64,000 bases of DNA from Nitrososphaerales archaeon (GCA_032906765.1 JAJTZB010000002.1:1-64000); one strand, 5' to 3'; counted from the first letter of the stretch, positions 23,221 through 32,207 are shown. A program made the numbers and translations. Notes: generated from the letters alone by a model not told the origin.

Positions 23221-24441
23221 ATGCCGAGCACGTACGTCGTCCACTACTCCGAAATCGCGCTGAAGGGAAAGAACCGGCCAGAATTTGCGAGAGTCCTGAG
23301 GCGGAACATCCGGAGGGCGATGGCTACTGCGAGTGAAGTCGAAGTGGAGTCGAGTGACGGGAGGTACCTCGTCGAAACCGCTGCGGGTGAAAGCGAGGTC
23401 GAGAGAAGGCTCTCCAGGGTATTCGGCGTGGCCTGGTTCGCGAAGGCATCCGTTACGCCTGCGAACTACTCCTCGATCAGCTCCACGGTCGTCGAGGCTG
23501 CTAGGGGCGATGCTGGCACGTTCATGGTGGCAGCGAGGAGGTCCGACAAGTCGTTCCCCATTGGCTCTGTCGAACTTGCAAGGAGGCTCGGGGGGGATGT
23601 GGTCGTGGCCACCAACAGGAAGGTGGACCTCACCGACCCGTCAACGACGATACACGTGGACGTGTTGAAGGGGCGCGCGCTCGTCTACTCGGCGAAGGTG
23701 AGGGGTCCGGGAGGCCTCCCCGTCGGCACCGCAGGGAAGGTGATGCATCTCTTCTCCGGCGGAATCGACTCGCCCGTGGCGGCGTGGCTGCTGATGAAGA
23801 GGGGCTGCCAGCCAGTCTACCTCCACTTCTACTCCGCACCCGACGCCGAGTATGCCCTGAAGAGCAAGGTGGCCAGGATCGTCAGGTTGCTGACCGAGTA
23901 CAGCGGAAGGAGCAACCTGCTCCTCATGCCTTTCGCCGACTACCAAGTGGCCACATCCGACGCGCCCGCTGACGCAGAGCCCTCTCTCTTCAGGAGGTTC
24001 ATGCGGATGACCGCAGAGAGTCTGGCGCCGCGGTTCTCCGCGTCAGCTGTCTCAACTGGCGACAGCCTCTCCCAGGCAGCCTCTCAGACCCTCTGGAACA
24101 TCGCCGTCTTCGACTCGGGCTCCTCCCTCCCAATCCTGAGGCCTGTCTTGGGTTACGACAAGGAAGAGATTGTCCAACTAGGGAAGAAGATCGGGACCTA
24201 CGAGCCGTCTGTAGAGGAGTACAGGGACTGTTGCTCCATCGTCACCAGGCACCCCAAGACTAGGGTGAAGGCAGAACTCATCGAGGACTGCTCCAAGCAC
24301 TTCGACTTCCAAAGGCTGGTGGCCCGATGCGTCTCGATGGGGACCCTGGCGACCTTCGATAACAGGAGGGAGGCGCCGAGCGTCACGCCGTTGCGCGAGT
24401 TGACGGACACGCCCCAGCTAAGGCTGGGAGGGAAGCAGTAG
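23221..24441 (+). CDS. thiI: tRNA 4-thiouridine synthase ThiI
   Basis: A 406-residue protein with the ThiI domain order: N-terminal ferredoxin-like region (VVHYSEIALKGKNRPEFARV), THUMP RNA-binding domain (about 60-165) and PP-loop ATPase with SGGIDSP at 179-185. A Cys pair (EYRDCCSIVTRHPKTR) lies where the catalytic Cys of ThiI is found. There is no rhodanese domain, as usual in archaea. It thiolates U8 of tRNA and can contribute to thiamine thiazole synthesis. ATG 23221 is supported by the TATA box; the open frame continues upstream but there overlaps ctaB. A diverged paralogue lies at 28741-29793. Confidence 0.92.
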   Translation: MPSTYVVHYSEIALKGKNRPEFARVLRRNIRRAMATASEVEVESSDGRYLVETAAGESEVERRLSRVFGVAWFAKASVTPANYSSISSTVVEAARGDAGTFMVAARRSDKSFPIGSVELARRLGGDVVVATNRKVDLTDPSTTIHVDVLKGRALVYSAKVRGPGGLPVGTAGKVMHLFSGGIDSPVAAWLLMKRGCQPVYLHFYSAPDAEYALKSKVARIVRLLTEYSGRSNLLLMPFADYQVATSDAPADAEPSLFRRFMRMTAESLAPRFSASAVSTGDSLSQAASQTLWNIAVFDSGSSLPILRPVLGYDKEEIVQLGKKIGTYEPSVEEYRDCCSIVTRHPKTRVKAELIEDCSKHFDFQRLVARCVSMGTLATFDNRREAPSVTPLRELTDTPQLRLGGKQ

Positions 24442-24501
24442 TTGGCTGGGCCCTGGCCGCGGACAGGAAAGGATGGCTCGCCCGACCTTATTAACAGGCA
24501 A

Positions 24502-24510
24502 AATTATTAA
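24502..24510 (+). promoter_or_regulatory. TATA box of the thioredoxin gene
   Basis: An A/T-rich AATTATTAA lies 32-40 bases before the ATG at 24542. It argues that translation starts there rather than at the in-frame ATG at 24473. Confidence 0.5.
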
Positions 24511-24541
24511 CCAGTCAGGAATCCGAACCAACAGACAAAAA

Positions 24542-24874
24542 ATGAGCAACACGATTCTGAAGATCGAAGGCGGCAAGTTCCAGAGCGAGGTGGTTGGTTC
24601 GGAGCTTCCCGTTGTCGTTGACTTCTACGCCGACTGGTGCGGACCATGCAAGATGGTGGCACCGATCATGGAACAACTGTCGAAGGAGTACGCGGGCAGG
24701 GCGAAGTTCGTGAAGATTGACACAGACGCGAACCAGGAGCTCGCCATGCAGTTCGGGATAATGAGCATCCCTACTGTGATGTTCTTCTCGAAGGGCAAGG
24801 TCGAGGACATTGTCGTCGGCGCAGCATCGCCGAACGTCTTCAAGAGCAAGCTGGACTCGATTGTGGCGTCCTAG
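24542..24874 (+). CDS. trx: Thioredoxin
   Basis: A 110-residue thioredoxin with the redox motif WCGPC at 32-36, the buried Asp in VVVDFYADW, and the cis-Pro loop IMSIPTVMFF. It reduces disulfides in cytoplasmic proteins, recharged by a thioredoxin reductase encoded elsewhere. ATG 24542 (MSNTILKIEG) is preferred because the TATA-like box lies inside the 23-codon upstream extension. It lies between thiI and the haem A synthase gene; that context does not by itself show a partner. Confidence 0.93.
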   Translation: MSNTILKIEGGKFQSEVVGSELPVVVDFYADWCGPCKMVAPIMEQLSKEYAGRAKFVKIDTDANQELAMQFGIMSIPTVMFFSKGKVEDIVVGAASPNVFKSKLDSIVAS

Positions 24875-24918
24875 ACTCAAACCATTTAAGGCCTGAACCG
24901 CGGGGAGTCGCGACCGAC

Positions 24919-25362
24919 TTGAAGGGCATCAACTTCCTGCTCGGCATCACAGTCTTCATCCTCTTCGCGCTAATCGTAGTCGGAGCCTACGTGGCTGCTG
25001 GCGGTTTCGGCGAGGCGTGCGGTTCACAGGTGCCTTCTGACTGGCCTCTATGCAACGGCAATCTCCTGCCGGCTCCGCAGCTGGGTCCGGTCGTTGAGTA
25101 CACGCACAGGCTTCTTGCAGCCCTGTCGGCGCTCTTCCTCTTCGCCACCACCTTTGTCGGATTGAGGGGCCAGGCAGTGAAGAGTTCTGTCAAGAGGTCC
25201 CTCATTGTTGCGTCCATACTCCTCGTCTTCCAAATCGTCCTCGGCGGGGTGGTTGTCGCGAACGAGCTGAACGCGCTTCTTGTGGCCGTCCACCAGGCTA
25301 TTGCTCTACTGATATTCGGGCTGGTCGTGGCTGCCATCTCCTTCTCGCTCCAGCAGTCGTGA
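24919..25362 (+). CDS. ctaA: Haem A synthase, half-size archaeal form (CtaA/COX15 family)
   Basis: A 147-residue protein with four membrane helices, equal to one half of the eight-helix bacterial CtaA. The loop after helix 1 contains Cys34 and Cys45 (EACGSQVPSDWPLCNG), and helix 2 has His63 in EYTHRLLAAL; a further His lies in helix 4 (VAVHQAIALL). These match the haem-binding His and disulfide Cys of the family. Archaeal half-size CtaA proteins are thought to dimerise. It oxidises the methyl group of haem O to haem A, following ctaB. The start is TTG at 24919. Confidence 0.85.
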   Translation: MKGINFLLGITVFILFALIVVGAYVAAGGFGEACGSQVPSDWPLCNGNLLPAPQLGPVVEYTHRLLAALSALFLFATTFVGLRGQAVKSSVKRSLIVASILLVFQIVLGGVVVANELNALLVAVHQAIALLIFGLVVAAISFSLQQS

Positions 25363-25399
25363 ACGGTTTTATCGGCGACAGGAAGAGGTAGGCGCAGCT

Positions 25400-26488
25400 T
25401 TGGACACTGAGACGAGGCTCGAGTGCGTAAGGCGGGTTGGCGAAGAGATCATCACGGAGAAAGAACTCCGAGAGCTGTTCGAGACGAACAACCATCCCTC
25501 AGCCTACGACGGCTTTGAGCCGAGCGGCCTCGCCCACATTGCCTTCGGCGTCCTGCGAGCGATTAACATAGCCGACCTCCAAAAGGCCGGAGTCCACGTA
25601 AAGCTCTGGATCGCTGACTGGTTCGCCTGGCTGAACAACAAGATGGGAGGCGACCTTGAAAAGATACAGGATGTCGGCCGCTACTTCATCGAGGTCTGGA
25701 AGGCTGCAGGGGTAGATATGACGGACGTCGAGATTCTTTGGACGAGCGACGCGGTGAAGGGAGACGACTACTGGAAGAAGGTAATCAGGGTGGCGCAGAA
25801 CGTGACTCTTGCGAGGAGCAGCAGGGCGATTACCATAGCGGGAAGGACGTCAAAGGACCTCATTCAGACATCCACTGTGATGTACCCGATCATGCAGGTG
25901 GCTGACATCTTCTGGCTGGACGTAGACATCTGCCAGCTCGGGGTGGACCAACGCAGGGCCAACATCCTGGCGAGGGAGGTGGCTGAGAAGCTCCGATGGA
26001 AGAAGCCCGTCGCCGTGCACCACCACATGCTGATGGGCCTGCAGGGTGTGAAGGAACCCGAGGGTTTCGACGAGAACACAGCGATAGACAGGGAGATAGC
26101 GAGCAAGATGAGCAAGAGCAAACCGGAGACCTCGATTTCTGTGCACGACACGACCGAGGAGATATCCAAGAAGCTTGGACTCGCATACTGCCCTGCCAAG
26201 GTCATTCAAGGAAACCCGGTACTAGAGTACTCGAAGTACATCGTATTCAGGAAGGCCACCTCGCTGAAGGTCGAGCGGACTCAGAAGTACGGCGGGAACG
26301 TCGAGTTCGGGTCCTACGAAGAACTGGAGACGGCATACAGGAGTGGGTCGCTCCATCCGGCAGACCTCAAGAGGAGCGTGGCCGCCGCGTTAGATACTTG
26401 TGTCTCCCCCATAAGGAGCCACTTCGAGAAAGACCCTTCAGCGAAGAGGCTCTACGCGGCGGTCCGTTCAGCAGAGGTCACACGATAG
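25400..26488 (+). CDS. tyrS: Tyrosyl-tRNA synthetase
   Basis: A 362-residue class I synthetase of the archaeal/eukaryotic TyrRS type. The HIGH-like motif is PSGLAHIAFG (41-50), and SKMSKSKP (235-242) carries the KMSKS loop. YPIMQVADIFWLDVDICQLG contains the tyrosine-pocket residues that separate TyrRS from TrpRS. It lacks the bacterial S4-like tail and reads the C1-G72 pair found in tRNA-Tyr. The start is TTG at 25400. The cognate tRNA-Tyr gene lies 3.7 kb upstream. Confidence 0.93.
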   Translation: MDTETRLECVRRVGEEIITEKELRELFETNNHPSAYDGFEPSGLAHIAFGVLRAINIADLQKAGVHVKLWIADWFAWLNNKMGGDLEKIQDVGRYFIEVWKAAGVDMTDVEILWTSDAVKGDDYWKKVIRVAQNVTLARSSRAITIAGRTSKDLIQTSTVMYPIMQVADIFWLDVDICQLGVDQRRANILAREVAEKLRWKKPVAVHHHMLMGLQGVKEPEGFDENTAIDREIASKMSKSKPETSISVHDTTEEISKKLGLAYCPAKVIQGNPVLEYSKYIVFRKATSLKVERTQKYGGNVEFGSYEELETAYRSGSLHPADLKRSVAAALDTCVSPIRSHFEKDPSAKRLYAAVRSAEVTR

Positions 26489-26503
26489 GCGGGTTGCACC
26501 CGA

Positions 26504-26989
26504 ATGCCGCCGACGAGGCTTGTCGCCGACGCGATGCTCGGTTCGCTAGCCAGGAAGCTCAGGGCTTTCGGCTTCGACACGGTCTATTACAAAGGAGGGG
26601 ACGACGCTGGGCTGCTGCGGACCGCAAAGTCTCAGCGTAGGTTTATCGTCACAGCCGACCGGGGGCTCGCCTCGGTTGCTGAGAGAAGCGGTTTGGGCGT
26701 CCTGTTAGTCGTCGGCAGTACGGACGGAAGAAGGATATCATCCATGCTCGCGGGGACGAGGAAGAAGGGGCTGAGACTCAGCCCAGGGGACCCGCTCTGC
26801 TCTCTCTGCAACGGCAGCTTGGTCCAGGTGAGCAGAGCCGACGTTCTCACTGGGCTCCCAAAGTCGGTTGCAGAGAGGCACCGCTCCTTCCATGAATGCA
26901 CCAACTGTGGCAAGTTGTACTGGAAGGGAAGCCACTGGAAAAAGTTAAGGAGGCTCGAGCGGCTCTTCGCAGCCAGCCGTCCGCACTGA
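26504..26989 (+). CDS. Mut7-C RNase-domain protein with zinc ribbon
   Basis: A 161-residue protein of the Mut7-C family (PIN-like fold). RLVADAMLGSLARKLRAFGF supplies Asp9 and the typical helix, and FIVTADRGL supplies Asp51. The C-terminal half has a zinc ribbon from CSLC and CTNC with the family ending KLYWKGSHWKKL. Members are predicted RNA nucleases; the archaeal substrate is unknown. It starts 15 bases after tyrS and is followed 14 bases later by AMMECR1, so it probably belongs to one transcript. Confidence 0.85.
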   Translation: MPPTRLVADAMLGSLARKLRAFGFDTVYYKGGDDAGLLRTAKSQRRFIVTADRGLASVAERSGLGVLLVVGSTDGRRISSMLAGTRKKGLRLSPGDPLCSLCNGSLVQVSRADVLTGLPKSVAERHRSFHECTNCGKLYWKGSHWKKLRRLERLFAASRPH

Positions 26990-27003
26990 TTCGTGATCAG
27001 CCC

Positions 27004-27612
27004 TTGTCATTGACAACAGAAGAAGGAAAGACAGTCGTCGGGGTCGCGCGAGCCTCTATCGAGGAGTTCGTCCGCACGGGGAAGACGAAGCGGACCGCTT
27101 GGAGAACTGGCACGCTCTCCGAGAAACGCGGGGTCTTCGTCACCCTGAACCTTGCTGCCCAGCTGGGGGAGACGCTCAGGGGTTGCATAGGCTACCCGCT
27201 CCCAGTCAAGCCCCTCGGGGAGGCAGTGGAGGAGGTGGCTGTCCTGGCCGCCTCGCAGGACCCGAGGTTCCCACCAGTCCGTAAGGAGGAGCTGGACGGC
27301 ATCATCGTCGAAGTCAGCGTCCTAACGCAACCTGAGACTTTGAAGGTGAGGAAGAGGACGGATCTGCCCTCCAGGGTCAGGGTGGGAACGGACGGCCTGA
27401 TAGTCTCGAAGGCCTACACCAGCGGCCTTCTCCTCCCCCAAGTCCCTGTCGAGTACTCTTGGGGGCCGGAAGAGTTCCTGTCCCAAACCTGCATGAAGGC
27501 GGGACTCACCCCTGACGCCTGGCTAGACGAAGACACAGAGGTGCAGCGATTCCAGGCAGAGATCTTCGCCGAGGAGTCTCCCGGAGGAAGGGTCGTCAGG
27601 CGCCCCCTGTGA
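27004..27612 (+). CDS. AMMECR1 family protein
   Basis: About 202 residues from the TTG at 27004 (another TTG lies at 27010). The conserved core LRGCIGYPLPVKPLGEAVEE contains the invariant LRGCIG hexapeptide with its Cys. SQDPRFPPVRKEELDGIIVE and VEYSWGPEEFLSQTCMKAGL complete the fold. AMMECR1 proteins are universal in archaea and eukaryotes; a catalytic role using the Cys has been proposed but the reaction is unsettled. It overlaps the following glycosyltransferase gene by four bases (GTGA), and it follows Mut7-C closely. Confidence 0.9.
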   Translation: MSLTTEEGKTVVGVARASIEEFVRTGKTKRTAWRTGTLSEKRGVFVTLNLAAQLGETLRGCIGYPLPVKPLGEAVEEVAVLAASQDPRFPPVRKEELDGIIVEVSVLTQPETLKVRKRTDLPSRVRVGTDGLIVSKAYTSGLLLPQVPVEYSWGPEEFLSQTCMKAGLTPDAWLDEDTEVQRFQAEIFAEESPGGRVVRRPL

Positions 27613-28790
27613 GTGTCTTCCCATTGAGAGTCTACATCGGCTGCTTCGGTTCGGGGCTGGGTCACGCGACTAGGATGCTCTCAATCGCAGACCTACTCAG
27701 TCAGAGAGGCTCGCATGTCAGGTTCTCCAGCTCGGGCGAGGTGGCCTCCTACATCGAGGAGAGGGGGTACGCCTGCAACAGGCTTCCTCTCGCGGACGTG
27801 ACCTACTCGGAGGAAGGCGAGCTCTCGATGAGGCGGACGATGGCGAACTCGCCCCTAATCCTGGCAAGGACGTACAGGCAGCTCTGGATGGAGCTTGCCA
27901 ACATGAAGCGGTTCGGACCGGACGTGGTGCTGAGCGACTCGGTCGTTTCGACTGTCGTTGCGGCCAGAATGCTGAACGTAAGGACGTACACTGTCCTCAA
28001 CCAACTGAACCTGGCGGCGCCTGCCACCAGGATGGGGACACCCTCCCTACTGCTCTCGGAGGGCACAACAGCCGGGATGGCCAAGCTGTGGGGTCTGAGC
28101 GACAGAATTCTCTTGCCCGACCTACCTCCTCCTTACACAATTAGCGAGTCCAACCTTCGCGGCGGCAATGTGAAGAACGCCGAGTTCGTAGGCTTCATCA
28201 CCGACTCCCCGATCAACGCACCTGACGGGACCGCAGCAGAGTTCGCCAGCGACCGACGCCCCAAGGTCCTTTGGCAGATCTCGGGTCCGCCCAGGACACG
28301 CGGCCCTCTGATCAAGAAGGCGCGCGAAATCACCTCGGCCTTCGCAAGTGAGTACGCCTTCGTATTGGCGGAAGGGGACCCGAAAGGCAGCCGCGCCGCG
28401 AGGAGGGTGGGGGGAGGGTGGGAATACGGATGGTGCGACATATCCCAGTTCTACTACGGCGCTTGCGACTTCGTCGTCTCGAGGGCTGGCCACGGGGCCG
28501 TTGCTCAGGCAATCACGAACTCGAAGCCTTCCCTCCTCATTCCGATCCCGAGGCAGACGGAGCAGGAGGGGAACGCAGCGAAGGCTGCCAGACTCGGCGT
28601 CTCAATCTCCATCCGTCAGGACGAGCTTAGCCAAGAATCGTTCAGGTCAGCGGCCAAGGCTCTAATGTCGGAGCCCTACCTCTCCCAGGCAGCCGAAGTC
28701 GGGAGGATAGCGAGGAGCTACGACGCGAGAATGGCAATTGTCAGGATGGTCGAGGCCGCCGTCCCCTCAGGCCGTCCAAGACTGCACTGA
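27609..28790 (+). CDS. GT-B glycosyltransferase, UGT/MurG-like
   Basis: A 393-residue protein. The N-terminus, VYIGCFGSGLGHATRMLSIA, has the Gly-rich loop and His of GT1/GT28 enzymes. The C-terminal domain has VLWQISGPPRTRGPLIKKA, then FVVSRAGHGAVAQAITNSKP and PIPRQTEQEGNA, matching the nucleotide-sugar site of the MurG/UGT fold. Archaeal members glycosylate lipids or unknown acceptors. GTG at 27609 overlaps the AMMECR1 stop. Its 3' end overlaps by 50 bases the convergent ThiI-like gene. Confidence 0.8.
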   Translation: MSVFPLRVYIGCFGSGLGHATRMLSIADLLSQRGSHVRFSSSGEVASYIEERGYACNRLPLADVTYSEEGELSMRRTMANSPLILARTYRQLWMELANMKRFGPDVVLSDSVVSTVVAARMLNVRTYTVLNQLNLAAPATRMGTPSLLLSEGTTAGMAKLWGLSDRILLPDLPPPYTISESNLRGGNVKNAEFVGFITDSPINAPDGTAAEFASDRRPKVLWQISGPPRTRGPLIKKAREITSAFASEYAFVLAEGDPKGSRAARRVGGGWEYGWCDISQFYYGACDFVVSRAGHGAVAQAITNSKPSLLIPIPRQTEQEGNAAKAARLGVSISIRQDELSQESFRSAAKALMSEPYLSQAAEVGRIARSYDARMAIVRMVEAAVPSGRPRLH

Positions 28791-29793
28791 CATCAGCTCT
28801 GACGCCCCCGTAGGTCAGCACTCTCGTAGCCTTCCCTCCCCCACCTGCCCAGGTCTCCCTCGAATCTACGGACTTGACACGCATCCCTGAGAAGATTCTG
28901 TCGAACTCCTCTTCGGGGAGGAAGTAAAGCGGGAAGTAGACGTTCCTCGCAATGCTCTTCGGCTCGCTGTGGCACTCCGCGTGAAACCCTGCGAAGGCTG
29001 CCCCTGGAATACCGCGGGCCCACCGGGATATCATCTGCCTTGCCCCTCCCCCACGCAGCACCAGCAGGCTCAGCCTGTTCGGGTCGACCCGATGAGAGAG
29101 CTCGGCGTAGAGGCGGGCTGCAGCCATCAAAGAGTCATCGCCCGCCTCGGCGTGAACAAGCTGGACTGAGTAGCCTGACAGCATCGCGTCCCAAGCTAAC
29201 ACCGAGCTGTGCTTCCCTCCGGAGACAAGACACCGCGCCACCTTCCTCCCCATCGCTGTCCCTCCTGGGCCGCGACCTATCTCGACTGATGCGACTCCGC
29301 GCTTCCCGTCGAACGCGACCCTGAAGATAGTGGAAGGCGCATCCTCGCTCACCCGCGAACCCTTCACTGCATCGAGCACAGCTGAGTTCCCCGCACCCGC
29401 GAGGTCGGAGGGCTTCATCCTTGGATCCTCCGATTCCACCCTGATGGCGAACCTCCCGCCTGGTCTCACGTAGATGCGGGCGAGCCTTGCCAGCTCGGCC
29501 GCAAGACCTCTGACAGAGTCGGACGACCGACCCACCGCCAGCCAGTCAACACCAGGGAGATATGCCAGGAGTGCCGCGACACCAACCGGCTCTGGTCCTT
29601 CCAGAAGCAAGGAACGACCGGCAGTCGAGATTGTAGCCTTCTTCCCTTCGATTACCAATATCCGTGCTATCGCACCTTCGAGGTCCTCCAGCCTGCCCCT
29701 CCCCGTCCATCTCACGATTGTAGCGCCGCGCAATCCGACGGAGATTGGCGGAAGACAGCGCTCCTTTAACCGTTGGCTGACTGGCCGCATCAT
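28741..29793 (-). CDS. ThiI-like THUMP/PP-loop protein with altered ATP motif
   Basis: A 350-residue paralogue of ThiI. Residues about 25-175 resemble the N-terminal and THUMP domains (RFAIRVESEDPRMKPSDLAG, VSIE-type strands), and CLVSGGKHSSVLAWDAMLSG (188-207) is in the position of the PP-loop. There the family SGGxDS becomes SGGKHSS (191-197), with His in place of the Asp. A C-terminal region has no clear counterpart of the ThiI catalytic Cys loop. It may be an RNA-binding protein, or an ATPase with changed chemistry. It diverges from asnS. Confidence 0.7.
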   Translation of the reverse strand: MMRPVSQRLKERCLPPISVGLRGATIVRWTGRGRLEDLEGAIARILVIEGKKATISTAGRSLLLEGPEPVGVAALLAYLPGVDWLAVGRSSDSVRGLAAELARLARIYVRPGGRFAIRVESEDPRMKPSDLAGAGNSAVLDAVKGSRVSEDAPSTIFRVAFDGKRGVASVEIGRGPGGTAMGRKVARCLVSGGKHSSVLAWDAMLSGYSVQLVHAEAGDDSLMAAARLYAELSHRVDPNRLSLLVLRGGGARQMISRWARGIPGAAFAGFHAECHSEPKSIARNVYFPLYFLPEEEFDRIFSGMRVKSVDSRETWAGGGGKATRVLTYGGVRADVSAVLDGLRGRRPRPS

Positions 29794-29826
29794 GCTTTTT
29801 AGCCCGACCGAGCGCAGCCCGCCATC

Positions 29827-31122
29827 GTGAGTGGCGAAGGGTTCGCTCCTGTCACTGCCTCCCAGTTAATCCGGGGAAGCGGCGGCCGAGTCGAGCTGAA
29901 GGGTTGGGTCGCACGGAAGCACACATTGGGAGGTCTAGTCTTCGTCCTCCTCAGGGACGGAACTGGTTACGTCCAGGTCTCAGCCAGGAAGGGGGCCTCG
30001 CGGGCATACGACGCGGCGAGGGCAGCGACAAAGGAATCGGCAGTGGTCGTGAGGGGCAGCGTGAAGGAAGACGCGCGTGCGCCGGGCGGAAAGGAGGTGG
30101 CTGCAGAGCAGTTCGAGGTTGTCTCCCTTGCAGAAAGCTGGCCGATAACTAGGACCGCAGTCAGGTCTGCGTCCTTCCTCTTCGACAAGAGGCACCTCAG
30201 CATCAGGGGGCCGAAGGCAATCGCGACCATGAGGATCAGAACGGAGGTCATAGGCGCGGCCTTCGACTACTTCAGGGAGAACGGCTTCTTCCTGATCAGC
30301 GCACCCACGTTCGTCCAGGCCGCAGTCGAGGGGGGTTCGACCTTATTCGAGGTGAACTACTTCGGCAAGAAGGTGTACATGAGTCAGAGTGCCCAGTTCT
30401 ACGAGGAAGCGTCGCTCGCTGCCCTTCAGAAGGTCTGGATCTTCCAGCCTGCATTCAGGGCGGAGAAGTCGAAGACGGCCAAGCACCTGACCGAGTTCTG
30501 GATGATTGAGGCGGAGCAGGCCTTCGCCGACCAGGAGGCCAACATGAAGCTGCAGGAAGGGCTGCTCGCAGCCATGGTCCGGCGGGTTCTGGAGAGGGGG
30601 CAAGATGACCTCAAGACGCTTAGCAGAAAGATCAGGGAGCCAGTCCTCCCGTTGCCCCGAATCACCTACGACGAGGCGAGGGAGATAGCGGCGCGGAAAG
30701 GATTCCCCTTCGAATGGGGCGAGGACATCGCAACCGAGGCCGAGAGGGCGGTCAGCATGAGCCAGGAGTCGCCTTTCTTCATCACTGACTATCCGCTCTC
30801 CGCGAGGGCCTTCTACCACATGACCTATCCGGACAGGCCGAAGGTGACGAAGTCTGCGGATCTGATTGCGCCCGAAGGCATCGGCGAGCTTGCCACAGGC
30901 GGGCAGAGGATCCACGACTACAAAGAACTGATGCAGCGAATCGCCAGCCAGGACATGCCTACCGAGTCCTTCTCTTGGTACCTCGAACTCAGGAAGTTCG
31001 GAATGCCGCCCCACTCGGGGTTCGGGATCGGGGTGGAGAGGTGTACGCGGTGGATTGCCGGGCTGAAGCACATCCGGTCTGCAAGCCTCTTCCCGAGAAC
31101 AGTTTCACGAATCTCTCCCTAG
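29827..31122 (+). CDS. asnS: Asparaginyl-tRNA synthetase
   Basis: A 431-residue class IIb synthetase. An OB-fold anticodon-binding domain (VELKGWVARKHTLGGLVFVL) is followed by the catalytic domain with motif 2 (FQPAFRAEKSKTAKHLTEFW) and motif 3 (GFGIGVERCTRWI). SQSAQFYEEASL and TEFWMIEAE favour AsnRS over AspRS, whose matching sites usually differ. A related archaeal AsnRS-like asparagine synthetase exists but lacks the anticodon domain seen here. GTG at 29827 is the start, with a GCTTTTTA box 26-33 bases upstream. Confidence 0.88.
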   Translation: MSGEGFAPVTASQLIRGSGGRVELKGWVARKHTLGGLVFVLLRDGTGYVQVSARKGASRAYDAARAATKESAVVVRGSVKEDARAPGGKEVAAEQFEVVSLAESWPITRTAVRSASFLFDKRHLSIRGPKAIATMRIRTEVIGAAFDYFRENGFFLISAPTFVQAAVEGGSTLFEVNYFGKKVYMSQSAQFYEEASLAALQKVWIFQPAFRAEKSKTAKHLTEFWMIEAEQAFADQEANMKLQEGLLAAMVRRVLERGQDDLKTLSRKIREPVLPLPRITYDEAREIAARKGFPFEWGEDIATEAERAVSMSQESPFFITDYPLSARAFYHMTYPDRPKVTKSADLIAPEGIGELATGGQRIHDYKELMQRIASQDMPTESFSWYLELRKFGMPPHSGFGIGVERCTRWIAGLKHIRSASLFPRTVSRISP

Positions 31123-31159
31123 CTCACACTTAATTAGGTCAGAGCGGGTCGGTGAACTG

Positions 31160-32158
31160 TTGACCGAAACTAAAGAGGAAGAGGAACTGGAGCTAACATC
31201 CCTGCCTGGCGTCGGTCCGGCGACCAAGCAGAAGCTGAACGACGCGGGTATCACGAGCGTGCTCGACTTGGCCACCGCGGGCCCGATGGACATCGCGGAC
31301 GCGGTCGACATAGACCTCACGAAGGCGGTCGAGCTGAACACCAAGGCGAGGAAGAAGCTGGTGGAGCTCGGCAGGTTGGAGCCCGACTTCGTCAACGCTG
31401 CAGATCTGCTAAAGAAGAGGCTGGCGATAGACAGGATCAGCACAGGCTCGAAGAACCTCGACGACCTGCTGGGAGGTGGCGTCGAGTCCTGGGCGATGAC
31501 AGAGTTCTTCGGGGAATTCGGATCCGGCAAATCACAAATCTGCCACACGCTCTGCGTGATGGCCCAGCTGCCCAAGGAGAAGGGGGGCGTGGATGGCGCT
31601 TCGGTCTACGTGGACACGGAGGGTACCTTCAGGCCAGAGAGGATACAGGAGATAGCTGAGTCGAGGGGGCTCAAAGCAGACGAGGTCCTAGCTAGGATCA
31701 CTGTCGCGCGCGCCTACAATAGTGCTCACCAGGAATTGATAGTGAAGGAGATGGGGAAGGTGATTGAGGCTAACAAGGTGAAGCTGGTCATCCTAGACAG
31801 CGCAGTGGCGCACTACAGGGCCGAGTTCGTCGGTAGGGCGACGCTCGCCGAGAGGCAGCAACGCCTGAACAGGTTCATGCACCAGCTGCTAAGGACGGCG
31901 GAGGTTTACAACGTCGCCGTGGTCGTGACCAACCAGGTCCAGGCCGCCCCGGACTCTTTCTTCGGCGACCCAACACGGCCGACTGGTGGCCACGTCGTCG
32001 CGCACACGAGCACCTACAGGATCTACCTCAGGAAGGCTGCAAAGAACAGGATCGCGAGGATGGTCGACAGCCCCTACCACCCGGAGAGGGACGCCGTCTT
32101 CATGCTGGACGAGAAGGGAGTCGACGACCCGCCAGAAGAGTCGGTCAGAAAGCGATAG
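31160..32158 (+). CDS. radA: DNA recombinase RadA
   Basis: A 332-residue RecA/Rad51-family recombinase. The N-terminal helix-hairpin-helix domain (LPGVGPATKQKLNDAGI, 15-31) precedes the ATPase core with Walker A GEFGSGKS (118-125), the Walker B strand VKLVILDSAV, and the L2-region TNQVQAAPD. It coats single-stranded DNA and carries out strand exchange in homologous recombination. The start is TTG at 31160, about 25 bases after CTTAATTAGG. It is of normal length with no intein. Confidence 0.97.
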   Translation: MTETKEEEELELTSLPGVGPATKQKLNDAGITSVLDLATAGPMDIADAVDIDLTKAVELNTKARKKLVELGRLEPDFVNAADLLKKRLAIDRISTGSKNLDDLLGGGVESWAMTEFFGEFGSGKSQICHTLCVMAQLPKEKGGVDGASVYVDTEGTFRPERIQEIAESRGLKADEVLARITVARAYNSAHQELIVKEMGKVIEANKVKLVILDSAVAHYRAEFVGRATLAERQQRLNRFMHQLLRTAEVYNVAVVVTNQVQAAPDSFFGDPTRPTGGHVVAHTSTYRIYLRKAAKNRIARMVDSPYHPERDAVFMLDEKGVDDPPEESVRKR

Positions 32159-32170
32159 GATTCATCAACA

Positions 32171-32179
32171 GTTAAAAGC
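32171..32179 (+). promoter_or_regulatory. TATA box of the large surface protein gene
   Basis: GTTAAAAGC lies 29-37 bases before the TTG at 32208 and just after the radA stop. It sets the start of the signal peptide. Confidence 0.45.
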
Positions 32180-32207
32180 CCAAACTGGTCGGCCATCGGA
32201 GTCTCAG

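Noticed and set aside
31986-32207. In-frame open extension of the large surface protein upstream
   Set aside because: It overlaps radA, is Arg/Thr-rich, and would hide the clear signal peptide that begins at 32208.
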